Positions 11,508-23,369 of a DNA stretch of 64,000 bases are shown in pieces. The notes under the pieces were generated by a model, which worked only from the letters and a program-made list of their open reading frames with translations, was not told the origin of the DNA and did no database searches. The stretch is from Vanessa cardui (Eukaryota > Arthropoda > Insecta > Lepidoptera > Nymphalidae): positions 6,737,702-6,801,701 of the forward strand of contig NC_061136.1 of the NCBI RefSeq assembly GCF_905220365.1, written 5' to 3'. Both the position numbers and the translations under genes were made by a program. Position 1 is the stretch's first letter. Each line of letters opens with the position of its first letter.

Positions 11508-13776
11508 ATGTTCTCTAAAAGTGATATCGCTGTCCATCCATCTTTTAATTTAAAACCATTTTTCGTCAATGGCAATACATTCACAGTAACTTTAAATAAT
11601 AATAAAGAAAATAATACTATTAATCCACATTCGTTAGCGTATACCCTGAAGCCTCTTTCATATTTATCGACTTTATTTGGCATGTGTTATATTAAATATA
11701 CTAAAGCCGGTATCAAAAATGTAACTAAATATAAAAAAATCTATGGCCTACTCATTATCACCATGTACTTAACTTTGTTTGTTATAATGGATTCGATCCA
11801 GATACAAAAACCCAAATCAGAATTGCCTTTAATAATTTTTGCAAAAACCTTCGGAGTGATGCAGGCCTTCGAAGTCATACATAATATATTTGCTGTGAAC
11901 TTTGTAAACGGCACTTATTACTTAAGATTGCTTAAAACAATGGACGGTGTTGATGACCATTACAAAACGAATAAGAAACTTTTTTCCAAACGCCGTATAT
12001 TCGTAATTGTATTGACAGTGTTGCCATTTGTATTTTTTTCTGGTAAATATATGATTAAGAATTACCAACCATGGAGTTTAATACCCGCCATCTCATTCGT
12101 ACTTCAAATGCTTCAAGGCGTTAATTGTTTCTTTTATATAATCGTGATATATTCGCAATTTTTAAATTTTAATACGATACTGTTGAAGAAAGCTGGGAAG
12201 ATGTCAACGTCAAAAGAACTTACCTTCAAAGAGAGTTTGTTTGCGAAAGTGGTCACTGTACGTCGAAGAATATTTGACGATTAATTATATGTATTTATTT
12301 TCATTGACGTGTAACGATTCTTTTCACTTTTCTGGTTTTAACAAATTATCTTGTTTTTTTTTTCAGAAAATGGTCAGTGATCCGGTTCAAACCGAATCCA
12401 ATAATGGCTATTGTTGGTTTGAACTCATGCAAATGTATGATAAAATCTCTGAATGTATTTATCTTTTCAACAAAATATACGCGAATCAGGTGTTTATTTT
12501 GATTGAAATCGTAAAAAAAAAGTTACAGCCATGAGAGTTTTAAAGCTGAATTATTTCATATATTTACAGATAATGTTGATGTTCAACACGTGGCTTTTGT
12601 CTACTATACTTGTGTTTTTCAGGTTTTTATCTCCAACATTAAAGGTAAAATAAAAATATTGTTTATATAGTCTATAGCTTAGCATCATCGTTTGCTCCCA
12701 ATTATCCTTTGTTATATAATACTAGCTGTGCCCGCGACTGTCTGTCCAATTAAAGTGAATTTATATATATTAATTAAAATAATCTAAGTTCCTTCTGATT
12801 ACATCAGCTATCTGCCGTTGAAAGTCCCGTCAAAATCGGTCCAGCCGTTCAAGAGATTAACCGGAACAAAAAGACAAACAAAAATTGTAAAACATTATTT
12901 CGGTATATGTGCCTTGTGTACATTTCGTAAAATGCGTTTATTTTAATATTACAAACAGACATTCCAATTTTATTATGCAGTAACGGTTAGCACCATTCTA
13001 GGTTGACCTTAATATTCGTATGTAGCTCAATAATATGTTTACTTGAAAATTTTATTTTTATTTAACTCGAACGAGAAAGTTTTGATAATAATATGTTGAG
13101 GATCTGCTAAACAAGCCCATAGATGGCATTTGATAGTAACCGGCATTATATAGGAGAGCATATCACATTCAATAGATACTAAAATTATTATTTTACAAAT
13201 AAACTAAGCAACGTAATTTAAAAGTACTAAGAACTAAGTTCTAAAAGTATGTTGTTGTGAATGTTTTCTAAATTTTTCACGTAAAGTTGTAGTACCTTTT
13301 TACCCTAAACAAGCACATACGTAAATCAACATTTACAGAATCCCGAGTAAAGCAAAATAGTAATTTTTTTTTTCAGTACGTCGGTTCAGTAAAAGCGGAT
13401 GTATATTACTATTCTTTCATTAACTTTCGTCCGATGTTTGTGACTGGCATGAGCGAAAAACTTATGGACGAAAGAAGAAAGACGCGTCTGATTATAGAAC
13501 ATATTTTAATTTACCATGATTTGAGTATGAAACATAAATCTATTGTGAAATGAAGTTAATTAATCGTTAAACAAAGGTTTTTACCTAAGCATTATTTGAT
13601 TTTTTTCAGATCCAGAATACTGCAAACAAATAGACATTATGATAAATTTATTGGAAACGAGAAAAACTCAATTATCAGCAAGTATAGGTCCAGTTAATTT
13701 AGAAGGTTTGGTCGGATTTGCGGGCCTTATTCTTTCTTACACGGTCGTAATGATTCAAACATTCTACGCAAATTAA
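11508..13776 (+). CDS. Gustatory receptor, complete five-exon gene
   Basis: This is a seven-transmembrane insect chemoreceptor of the gustatory receptor family, expected in the plasma membrane of taste neurons as a ligand-gated cation channel subunit. Exons are 11508-12257, 12367-12489, 12570-12644, 13377-13524 and 13610-13776. The first three junctions are phase 0 and the last is phase 1, giving 420 residues, a usual length. Exon 1 encodes the first five hydrophobic segments, exon 3 the sixth (LMFNTWLLSTILVFFRFL) and exon 5 the seventh, ending SYTVVMIQTFYAN. That ending is the family's TYxxxxxQF-type signature, with Ser for Thr and Thr-Phe for Phe. An upstream in-frame ATG at 11421 lies before the predicted transcription start, so 11508 is preferred. 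Intron 3 holds a Helitron fragment. The multi-exon structure and divergent sequence suggest a lineage-specific, possibly bitter-type receptor; the ligand cannot be told from sequence. No disabling mutation is seen. Confidence 0.88.
12722..12980 (-). mobile_element. Non-autonomous Helitron-type repeat in receptor intron 3
   Basis: The plus strand begins CTAGCTGTGCCCGCGACT, the reverse of a Helitron 3' end (GC-rich hairpin then CTAG). It continues with 'tacatcagctatctgccgtt', 'gtcaaaatcggtccagccgt' and 'tattacaaacagacattcc', a repeat common in Lepidoptera. Its terminus resembles the 3' end of the autonomous Helitron at 46739. Confidence 0.65.
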
Positions 13777-13893
13777 AAAAATTTTGTTTTTTTATTATTG
13801 CAATTTGATTTAAAGATCATATTGTCCTATCTATATTGTTGCAATGGATCCAACATGCTAAATGCTTCATCATAAAGAGATAATCTGTAAAAT

Positions 13894-13899
13894 AATAAA
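13894..13899 (+). terminator. Poly(A) signal of the gustatory receptor gene
   Basis: AATAAA lies 118 bp past the stop codon at 13776 on the same strand. Confidence 0.45.
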
Positions 13900-15438
13900 T
13901 GGATTTTGACGCTATTTCTTCTGCCTCATATGTTTATGTACTACCAAAAGCCCAGCATCTACATTTCCTGAGACGAACGGAGTCATTCTATTAAATATGT
14001 ATTCCTATATAATATATAATTGTTATACAATAAGTGTATTGAATTGAATCAAAGTATTAAAACAAACTTTTTGTCTTTTATTTTTCATATCGATACAATT
14101 CAGTGAATTCACATATTGTCCGGTATATCTAATTAATTTCAGTGCTGTCAAATTCCACAATTTTGTGCTGTGAAGACTATATAAATTATAGCAAGTTTAT
14201 AAATTTTCCCTCAAGAGTTTATTATTACTGTATTGGTTTGTCAGACTACAATATAGAAAGTATAAAAATAGTGCAATAGCTTTTTTTTTACTAAAACGTT
14301 TTTCTCCACTAAAAAAACTAGTTGTCCAGCTCTTGAAAAAGAAATTGTAATTTTTTTTTAACCAATACGCGTCAACCAAAAAGTTTGTTTTTTTCTATGT
14401 ACCGGACATAGAAAATAGATTTCATTTCAATATGGTTCCTTTCTTAAAGTCGATTAAATAGAAAGCTGTTCTTGGCATAAGATTAATATCGGTGGATTTG
14501 ATGTAGTGGCAGATCTTAAATTTTCTACCAGAAATATCTGCTGAATATCTGTCAAACAAGTTAACCTATTGTCAGTCAGTAACGTAAGAACGTACAATTT
14601 TATAAGGGATGTATAATGGGAGATCTCCAATGCTTTTGTTAGTGCTTGAGCCCCTTAGATCAAAATATTTTTGGCAGTCTATGATAAAAGGATTTCACAA
14701 ACCTCGTTTACTCGTTCGTTTATCCAAAAAAAAAGAAAGTTTTTGATAGTTACAATTTAATTCATAACATTGTATTCATTCAGGAATTAGGATATTGATT
14801 CAATGAAAATATGCGGTAAAAATAAGCTATAACTTATCAACTTTTGATATTACCTTGATAAAAGTAAAATCCCAAAGGAGTTCTTCAAGTGTTTTGAAGA
14901 CTCAAGAACTCGAAGACTGTAACAACTCTTGAGACGATTGATTTCCTATCGTGAGAAGTGTGCTTTGGCTGTCGATATTATTTTGTGTTAAGTAAAAAAT
15001 ATATTATATTTACATTAATATTACATTCCATTAGATCGAAGGCACATTGTGCGAATTGAATTATTATTTAAGGACAAACTCATAGAGAGACAGAGTAATC
15101 TATAGGCATATTTAATAATTTTAATTAAATATAGAAAACTGTCTGTTCCCCACGACTCTTATTATCGTCTTGTTGCTTTTTTGTAGACCATGAAGAAAGA
15201 AGATAATGATGACATAAAGATGTAAATACTTCTGAGTGTTGGTGCAAAAATCTGTTTGATATTTTAATATCTTATATACTTATCAACTAAAATGTAGCAA
15301 GTATTTAATATAATAATAGTTGTCAAGAGGTTGGTTGGATTGTCCAACCAACTGAATTCTAACTCAAAGTGGCGTAAGATATATTTTTAGATAAGATTAT
15401 TATTATATTCATATTCAACTTTTATACTGAAATAAATA
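13900..15438. other. Intergenic, no gene recognised
   Basis: No coding or repeat identity can be supported. A perfect 10-bp hairpin (GTTGGTTGGA, 3-base loop) is at 15330-15352, just left of the mariner. Confidence 0.5.
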
Positions 15439-15441
15439 ATA

Positions 15442-16718
15442 GGTTGGGGAAAAAGTTTCTTCGTATTTTATATGAAAATTCAAAAAGTTTTTTTTATAGT
15501 TTATTTACATTTGACTAAAGTATGTAGGTGCCATTTTGTTCCATAACTTTTTGCCATCTTGTTGGTAGTGACATGATCCCATTGCTGTAAAAATTTTGGG
15601 GCTTCTGATCGAAAAACTGCGACAAGTGGTTTTGGCAGTCCTCTCGTGATGTTAACCTGACACTGCCTAAGGAATTCTGCAGAGACCGAAACAGATGAAA
15701 ATCTGAAGGTGCAAGGTCAGGACTATACGGCGGATGCATTAATACCTCCCAGCCAAACTCTCGTAATTATTGTTGAGTGGCTAAAGATGTGTGAGGTCTA
15801 GCGTTGTCATGGTGAAAAACCACACCCCTTCTGTTGATCAATTCTGGCCGCTTTCTCTCAATTTCTTGCTTCAATCTCATCAATTGTTCGCAATACAGTT
15901 CTGAATCGATGGTCCTGCCGGGCGGTAACAGCTCATAATGAATGATGCCCTTCCAATCCTTAATCCTCCTCCTAATACCTTGTTGCGAGTTAATCCGGGT
16001 TTTGCCACAGTCTGTGAAGCTTGACCGGCCTTTGACCACGATCTTTTTCGCACGTTCTTGTCGTATGTGATCCACTTTTCATCACCAGTTATCAGCTTCT
16101 TCAAAAATGGTTCGGTTTCATTACGTCGTAATAAAGAATCACAAATGAGTACACGGTTCATTAGGTTTCTTTCAGTGAGTTCATGAGGCACCCATATATC
16201 GAGCTTTTTTGTGTACCCAGCTTTATTCAAATGAGTCAAAACCGTTTCGTGGTCAACTGCCAGTTCTTCAGCTACATCGTAACTACTAATATGCCGATCT
16301 TGCTCCACTTTTTCAAAAATGGCATCAATTTTGTCCGTAACAGGGCGACCAGAGCGAGATGCATCTTTGATATCAAAATTTCCGGCTTGAAAACGCTTAA
16401 ACCAAACTTGCGCTACTCTCACAGATACTGCATTAGGTCCATAAACATCACAAAATTTTTTCGCGGCTTGAGTTGCATTTTTACCTTTTTTATAGTAAAA
16501 TTTTAAAATGTATCGAATTTCTTCTTTAGATTCACTCATTTTAACAACAACAAAAACAAATGAAAATCACACAAATTCCTAATTTTAATTTGGAAATGTC
16601 TTCTTTAAAATTAAAACTTTTTAATGATACCAAAACCAGCCAGATACAAATGGTATAACCAAAGAGATTTTATTACAAGTTCATACATACTATATGCGAA
16701 AAGACTTTTTCCCCAACC
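15442..16718 (-). mobile_element. Mariner transposon, full length, inactivated
   Basis: The 1277-bp element has terminal inverted repeats beginning GGTTGGGGAAAAAGT on both ends and is flanked by TA (15440-15441 and 16719-16720), the mariner target-site duplication. The terminal repeats differ at a few positions beyond base 15, so it is not brand new. Its transposase on the minus strand carries a frameshift and a stop. Confidence 0.93.
15515..16539 (-). pseudogene. Mariner transposase, frameshifted and with an internal stop
   Basis: The reading starts MSESKEEIRYILKFYYKKG at 16539 with a helix-turn-helix DNA-binding amino half. It carries the mariner motifs WVPHELT and YSPDLAPSD, and the three catalytic aspartates lie in ITGDEKW, HHDNARPH and SPDLAPSD (the D34D pattern). 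Two lesions are visible. Near 15960-15990 the frame shifts where family members encode a short hydrophobic segment before DWKGIIHYELL. At 15764-15766 an in-frame TAA interrupts the region between ATQQ and LREFGWEVL. Everything else reads through to the stop at 15515, so the copy decayed only modestly. The subfamily (mellifera/capitata/cecropia-like) is not resolved by eye. It cannot produce intact transposase as it stands. Confidence 0.92.
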
Positions 16719-16989
16719 TAATATACTGAAACTGACAAAATTAATAAACGTCAAATTGAATGTTTGTTCAAAACACATATATTTTATAAATTAATTACCT
16801 AACTTTTCAGATGTTTACCGGTGTAGTGAAAAATCATATTAGTTTTTAGTTCTTCGGGGAAAAAATAACTCCAGAACCAAAACATGAAGATACGAATAAC
16901 ATTTTTCCAATTTAAAATAAAATAAATAAATTTCGTTTCGTAATCTATAGTATGCTTATTTTAAATTTAAATATACGGTTTGTCAAATG

Positions 16990-17175
16990 CGCCAATAGGT
17001 TGTAAGTGGACACTCATAGCCATCGATACTATATAGAATAATATCTAGCCTAGTGACAACATCAGTGTAGAGTACCGTACCAACCTCGGTAATTAAGATT
17101 TTACGTTCCCTGTGCCTGAAGTTACACAGACTCACTCACCCTCCAAATCGGAACACAACAATGGTATGGTAGTCA
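16990..17175 (+). repeat. Nymphalid-type ~270-bp interspersed repeat, decayed
   Basis: It keeps 'acgttccctgtgcctgaagt', 'cagactcactcaccctcc' and 'aatcggaacacaacaatgg', matching the complete copy at 37071. The 5' half is heavily diverged. Confidence 0.65.
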
Positions 17176-17799
17176 CATACAGGGTTAGATCTTCCTAACA
17201 CTATTGATGTTAGAATAATAAAGCTATAATGATATTATACTAAAAACATTTTTGTTTAATAAAAAAATATGCTTACAAAGTTAAATTCTAATCCATTACG
17301 TGTTATTTAACAGTTTATTTTTAGTAATTCGATCAATTTTTTGCACGAATAGAAAAAAGCGTCAGTACAATATCTCTTGGCGAAATAGTCTGTATCTTTT
17401 TGGCACAAATAAAAGCCAAAAAAATTATCTCCTTTACAAAAACTAGATTATATGAAACGTAATGGCTTAATCAATAAGCCTGTGACTTGTTACTGTGACT
17501 ATTCACGTTAAGCAAAAAAACTTCTGAAAGGATTTTTTCTAAGCCTTTTCTAAATTTTTGTAAGCCTTTATCAAAAAGGAAGACGGTCTATTTCTGTTAA
17601 TCAGTGATTTTTTATATTCTGGCTGTAGAAAAAAAATAATGGTTGTGGCTCCATCTAGTATCATCGTATAAAAGTTCTAAATAAAACGATACCATTTCTC
17701 CGTAAGACCCTAATCTGGTAGTTTACATGAACGACAAAAGATGGAACTGTCTACCAAAACCTAACCAACAACAGAGGTATTATGAACTTCATGAGTGTC

Positions 17800-18130
17800 A
17801 TGTATGACACTACGGGTGAAATGAAAAAGAAATTTGCACAGACTTTCTTACTACCTTATAGTCGACGCCATACGGACTTGGTACAGACTTTTGTGGTACA
17901 GACATCTGTACAGACTTATAAGTCTGGCTAAAAAAGTCTATCGAAAAAATGTGTGTACTTTTCATTTCGACTTTTGAGGATGCAGAGTTTTTCAAATAGT
18001 TTTCTTAGTAGATAATATAATATGAAAACTTTCAACTTACATGAATAGCTCTGACTTTTTCATTCAAAGCTCAGACTTTTACAATACACCGACTTTATTC
18101 TGCGCTGCTAAATGCACAGACAAAATTCAA
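17800..18130. repeat. Cluster of CAGACTT-like words
   Basis: About a dozen variants of CAGACTT/AAGTCTG occur on both strands here, for example 'ggtacagacttttgtgg', 'ggtacagacatctgtacaga' and 'gctcagacttttac'. Spacing is irregular, so this is not a clean tandem repeat. No coding identity is seen. Confidence 0.4.
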
Positions 18131-18499
18131 TCGAAGTCAGTCCCAAGTCTGTTCCAATACTTTACGAAAATCGTATTTTGTCATTTTCTGCCACGAAACT
18201 AGACGAAAAGTACCATGGTTTTTGGTCAGAAGGGTCTTTAACCGAACTATTCAAAAGCTGACACGACGAGATCTGCGATGATCTAAGACCAAGGCTCCAA
18301 AGTTCGCAAGATTTTGCTCGCAATTTTCGGAGGCCTGATCTGACAAAATTTAAAACTGTCATTAGTGGGTTCATTGACTATAAGCCTTAGAAAATCAGTA
18401 AACTAAAAACTGTGTTAAAAATAGATGAATTCTTTTAGAATAGACAATTCAGAGGAAGTCAACGTTGTAGACTAGCGCACTTTTCTCAAATGCTTTTAT

Positions 18500-18975
18500 T
18501 CCGTGGAGCTCTCTGACATTGGCAAAAGGTGAGATTAGGACTCTATAAAAGCTTAAGACCAGACAAAAAGTTGGCTGTTATTGAATTCACAACAGCTCAA
18601 GTGCATAAAAGGATGAACTTCAGAAAGAGAGAAAAAGAGGATATTGAAAGAGCTAGCTAGCTTCTTTAATTACGTCAATAAACAAGGTAAGACTTCAGCA
18701 ATCTTCTAAGAGGGCAATTAATCTACCTCGCAAAACTACGGACTTATCTTCCTCATAGGTCACATATACAAACTATTCTCAAGAGTTGTTACGAACCGTC
18801 CCCCTAAACTGACTTGAAGATTGCCAACCACCTGAGCAAACCGGCTTTCAAGCAGACCACAGACTAGACCACAACTACGCATATTGTTCGCCAGATTGTG
18901 CAGAAGACTGAAAATTACAATAAATCGCTTTGATTAGCCATTATCGATTACGAAATAGCCTTCGTTATATTAATT
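18500..18975 (+). mobile_element. Decayed RTE-type LINE, reverse transcriptase fragment
   Basis: Translated pieces in shifting frames resemble an RTE reverse transcriptase: 'LISHIYKLFSRVVTNRPP' near 18755, then a 'PTT*ANRLSSRPQT' stretch at the place of the PEQAGFR motif, and 'IDYEIAF' near 18940 in place of VDYEKAFD. Numerous stops show it is dead. Another RTE piece (the 3' region) lies at 46150-46650. Confidence 0.6.
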
Positions 18976-19148
18976 GTTAGTACGTACTATGTATCCTTTT
19001 TTTATTTTAATAAATAAAATAGTACTACAAAAATTGCAGTGATTAAATAATACCATATAATATTGCCGTATCAAAGAGAAAAAGAAACATTTTTGTAAAT
19101 TTGATTTATTTCGACTGAAATGTGAGGTTAGGCTAAATATTAATCAGA

Positions 19149-19191
19149 AAATAAATGCAGCAATATATCCCATATATTGCTGCATTTATTT
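19149..19191. repeat. Perfect 20-bp hairpin
   Basis: Arms AAATAAATGCAGCAATATAT and its exact complement are separated by CCC. It lies about 400 bp upstream of the DM9 gene start. Confidence 0.9.
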
Positions 19192-19575
19192 GAACGCAAA
19201 AACAAATCGGTACTTGGGACCCCTTATTTTATAGGCACCACTTCTAACTAGTAGGTACTGAATAATGCATTGATGAATTATTGACAATGACATTGACATT
19301 TAAGCGACGCAGATTCTCGTGTGTTATAGTAACGTTTGTCGTTTATGTTTTAGTCATTAGGATTTCTACTCTTGCTGTCGTAGACAGAGTAGTAACAGTT
19401 ATAATATACTATTTATTTTAATTATTCACTTTTAAATCGTTTCCAAAGTATTAAAAATATTGCATCAATATTATCAATTGTTACTATTCGTACTTGAATT
19501 TAAAACAGTAACGAATACATACTTGTTAACTTTTGTCTAGCTTAACTGTATTTGCCCCGTTCGGCGTCAATAGAT

Positions 19576-22519
19576 ATGTCCGGATGTAAGTACAATTTTA
19601 CTATACTAGTTTTACCAATATTTAATCTTTACTTCATTAATTGAAGTCAATATTCATTTATTTTTTATTAACTTTTTAAAGTTATACATTTGTTTATATA
19701 AGCATACCAACTACTTGTTGCATTTAATGGGTATGTAAGAAACTACCTTATTGGTATCTTATCTGAGTATAATAATAAAGATTTACTATAAATAAAATAT
19801 ACATTTCAGATATAAATGCATTAACATAAAGGAAAAAAATCTGTAATTATTTCATATATTTTTTCTAACAAATGTAATAAATTTCATGCCAGTCATGTTG
19901 CTGATTTTTCTAAATTGTTATGTTAATGTATAATTTTCAAACAATACATAATATAATGTTATATTCATTTATATAATAGACTAATTTTAAATTATAAAAC
20001 AGAATGCTAGTGGGTACAATATGCTTTGATGATTCATAATTGCACAATTATTTCAGATCCGTACGGAGGTAACCCTCCTCAATATCCACCTCCACAAAAC
20101 CAAATATATCCCCAAATTTATAATCCAGCCAATGCACCACCACCCGGTCAGCCTATCCATGCAGCTCCAGGATACCCCTCAGGCCAAAACCCTCAATTCC
20201 CATACCAACCTGGCTTTGCTATTTACCCCACACAACCTCTACAACCTGGACATGCACCTCCACCGGCTGCTATGTCTTATCCATCTGGGCCTACAGCTCC
20301 TCCATCTTACGCATACCAAGGATTTCCAACAGTTACCCCTCAGCCTAGTTATGAAGGTAAGTTTATAGAAAAACAATATCATTCTAACTCTGTATGTATT
20401 TATAGATTGTAATGTATTTTTAAAACTTTTTTTTAAAATAATGTCACATTTACTGTTACTTAATTGCATTTGAGTGTTCATTGGAAGATAAAAGTTCAAC
20501 AAATACAAATAAATTAGGAAATTGAGATAAAAATTGTTATCTAATTCATTGCGCCTGTTGGTATATTATGATTCATAGTTTGTAAATTATTCAATATTGA
20601 ATCTAACTATGGTCTTATGAAAAGTTTATGCTATAGATATAGAACATAAGTAGAAAGTATAAAATTATTTTAATTGGTGCTCTTTTCCTATAAATGTAAA
20701 ATGTTAACAGGATATATATAAATATTTCAGCACCAGTTGAATGGATTCCTTCTACACCAAATGATGCCCACGCTCTGAGCAATAGAGCAGTCGTCGCTGG
20801 GTTTGAAGGTCATGACAAGAGTCCACTATGGGTCATACGAGCCAGACATGAAGGTGATATGATTCCGGGAAAACTGGCTATCAAACACAGAGCTGCATAT
20901 GTGCCCTGGGGAGGACGTGAAAATGCTGTTCATAACATTGAGGTATTATTGGTATTACTATTGACTAATATTTCCCCCATCATTTTAAGCGGAACCACAG
21001 CTGAAAATAATTTAATTTTACATACATTAAAATAAATTTGAAATGATAAACTTAATAGCTTCTCCTCCAGAGGATCCAAGTTATGTGAAGAGGTACAGGT
21101 AAAATGCAGCATAGCGCACATATTGCGTGCTTACTTGGGCACCCATGCACAGGTTTCAATATATACTGGCCTATGTGTAAAACCTACATGCTCTATGCTG
21201 TTCTTTACTAAATGTTCCTCATTTGTGTATTGATTTTTAAAAAGATAAGAAAACAACTATTTAGTTTATGCTGTTTAGTTTTATAAATGCAACTACACCA
21301 TTATTAAAAAAGTAATTACCAATTCCATATATTTTATAATACAGCAAGAAAACTTGCTTTATTGTAGATTATCATTATTTTTTAACAAATAATCTTCTTC
21401 TAAGGCAAGGAAATAAAATTTGCTGGCCTAAATATGAATAAAATGTTAAATGCTTTTTACTTTTCATAACTTAGGTTTGCTGTGCTCGTCCAGAGAAAAT
21501 TCGTTGGATTGAGAGTAGAGATGGTATAATTCCACCAAATGCTATTATCGGTGGCAATACGTCAGCTGGTGAACCACTGTATATTGGAAGAGCAAGGGAA
21601 CAAGGATCTCTTACCCCAGGAAAGGTAATATTGTAATATTATAATTCTATTAAACTAGTTATATTATGTGAAAGGCCCAAAACCAAGAGACAGCCATGTT
21701 ATTACCATCTTCATCTCACTTGCATCTGCTGAATATACTTACGTTTTTTTCAAATTCAATAAAAATGTCATTTTATTATTATATATAGTTAATTTACAAA
21801 TAATAAAAATACAAATATTTTATTATAATACAAGATCAACCTAAATCAGGAGAATCTGTGTCATAGGGACCACCGACTAATATATGCATGCATGCATGTG
21901 TGCCTGCATACATTTGTCTGTGTATGTAACTATTAGTAGAGTGTGGAAAACATTTCGTAACTACACTTATGGTGCTTATGACGTTTTGAACAAATATGTG
22001 GTTTTCAGTTAACCAATTTTTAACTTTTAACCATTTCTATTGGTGCCTTAACTTGTTGCCATAACCCATACATCAACATCAGTCAAATCCTGTGATTGAA
22101 TTATAAAGCAGATTCCATCCAACTCTGATGTAGATATTTGTCACATACCAAATTCTATGTGGGTAAAGAAGTAGGTCAGCCTGTTTAAAATGACTTAAAC
22201 CTACAAATCATTAGTATACTTTTAAATTGAAATCTATATATATAAAAGCGATAAATCATTCAACTGATTAATCACAAAATCTCAAAAACCAGCATACCTA
22301 TTAAACTTGAAATTTGGAAGGCAGGTTCTTTACGTATTGGATGTAAACATCTGCTAAGAACTTGAGTTATAACAAGGAGCCGCTGGTTCAGCTAGTTTTA
22401 GTATCTGAAATCAATGTATGTTTCTATTCCAGGTACACCCGAGTCACAAAACAATGTACTTGTCTTTTGCCGGCGAAGAGGTACCCCACAAGGTGTATGA
22501 AATACTATGCACAGTTTAG
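19576..22519 (+). CDS. Proline-rich DM9-repeat protein, complete five-exon gene
   Basis: Exons are 19576-19585, 20057-20356, 20731-20942, 21475-21624 and 22433-22519, all with GT-AG borders and matching phases, giving 252 residues. The first exon is only ten coding bases (ATG TCC GGA T). Residues 1-103 are a Pro/Gln/Tyr-rich low-complexity segment starting MSGYPYGGNPPQYPPPQNQ. Residues 104-252 hold two DM9 (DUF3421) repeats, recognisable by VVAGFEGHDKSPLWVIRARH, GKLAIKHRAAYVPWGG, CARPEKIRWIES, GNTSAGEPLYIGRAREQG and GKVHPSHKTMYLSFAGEE. There is no signal peptide or membrane span, so a cytoplasmic protein is likely. DM9 proteins are small beta-rich proteins, some of which bind sugars (mannose in an oyster homologue) or mark mosquito tissues during Plasmodium invasion; the role of this one is not known. 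Intron 4 contains a short Helitron. It appears intact. Confidence 0.92.
22233..22395 (+). mobile_element. Short non-autonomous Helitron in DM9 intron 4
   Basis: It begins TCTATATATATAAAAGCGAT and ends 'ggagccgctggttcagCTAG' followed by T, the Helitron TC...CTAG|T pattern. The inner text 'taaacttgaaatttggaagg' is typical of lepidopteran Helitron-derived repeats. It lies 37 bp upstream of the last exon, close to the acceptor. Confidence 0.65.
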
Positions 22520-22789
22520 GAGATATAATCTATTTTTTATTAAATAGAAAAAAATCTCCCTTATATGATATTATGATTGTTATACATTTAAGAAAATTAA
22601 CCAAAATGATTTGATTCATTTCTTTCATAAAACTTTTGAGATGTTATACTTTTTTTAAGAATTTTAGATGCTTTTTGGTTATTCAAATATATTACTAAGG
22701 TATATTATTATTGTAACGATAAGAATACTTTTTTTATAAAAAAAAAAATTCGTTTGCTATATTTTGAATGATTCTTTATGCTTGTAAGA

Positions 22790-22795
22790 AATAAA
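22790..22795 (+). terminator. Poly(A) signal of the DM9 gene
   Basis: AATAAA is 271 bp after the stop codon at 22519, within a long AT-rich 3' region. Other AT-rich near-matches exist nearby. Confidence 0.4.
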
Positions 22796-23249
22796 AACAA
22801 AAGCATATATATAAAAGACAATATTAGGTATATACTACAAGAAGTGTCTTTATATTTCTAAAATGCATGATTGTTCAAAATAAGTTGAAAAACTTTATTT
22901 TAAATAATAATATAAAATTAATGTTTGTATTTATATAAGCATTGTTGCATTTTTAATAAATCGTTTGTAATAAATTATTGTTATATTACTTATATACCTG
23001 ATAGAATACATCTTATAGCGGTCTTTATATAACTATAAGGAATAAGAATACTATATGAATTTAAGGGCTAAAGTGCCAACCTTTTTCTGGGGCCCAAGAA
23101 CTTTATAACTTTATACCTTTTCTTTCTAAAAACATGTTTATAAATATTTTTTATCGTATCAGCAATATATTAAATCAAATCTAAATTATTCTCTTTTTTG
23201 ACATTACTGCACTGCACTGTATTCCATTAGTCTTATTTGAGAAGTAGTT

Positions 23250-23365
23250 TTATGTATTCCACCAGGCTGTTCCAATACACTAGGGTTGGCGGATACACGT
23301 GTGGCAGAATTTCATTTAAATCAGACACATACACGTTTCACGGCTTTTTCTTTCATCGCCATACT
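23250..23365 (-). mobile_element. Metulj-like SINE fragment, decayed
   Basis: The minus strand keeps the mid-body of the SINE: 'attctgccacacgtgtatcc' and 'ggaacagcctggtggaatac'. The tRNA-like head and the tail are gone. Confidence 0.65.
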
Positions 23366-23369
23366 AAAT

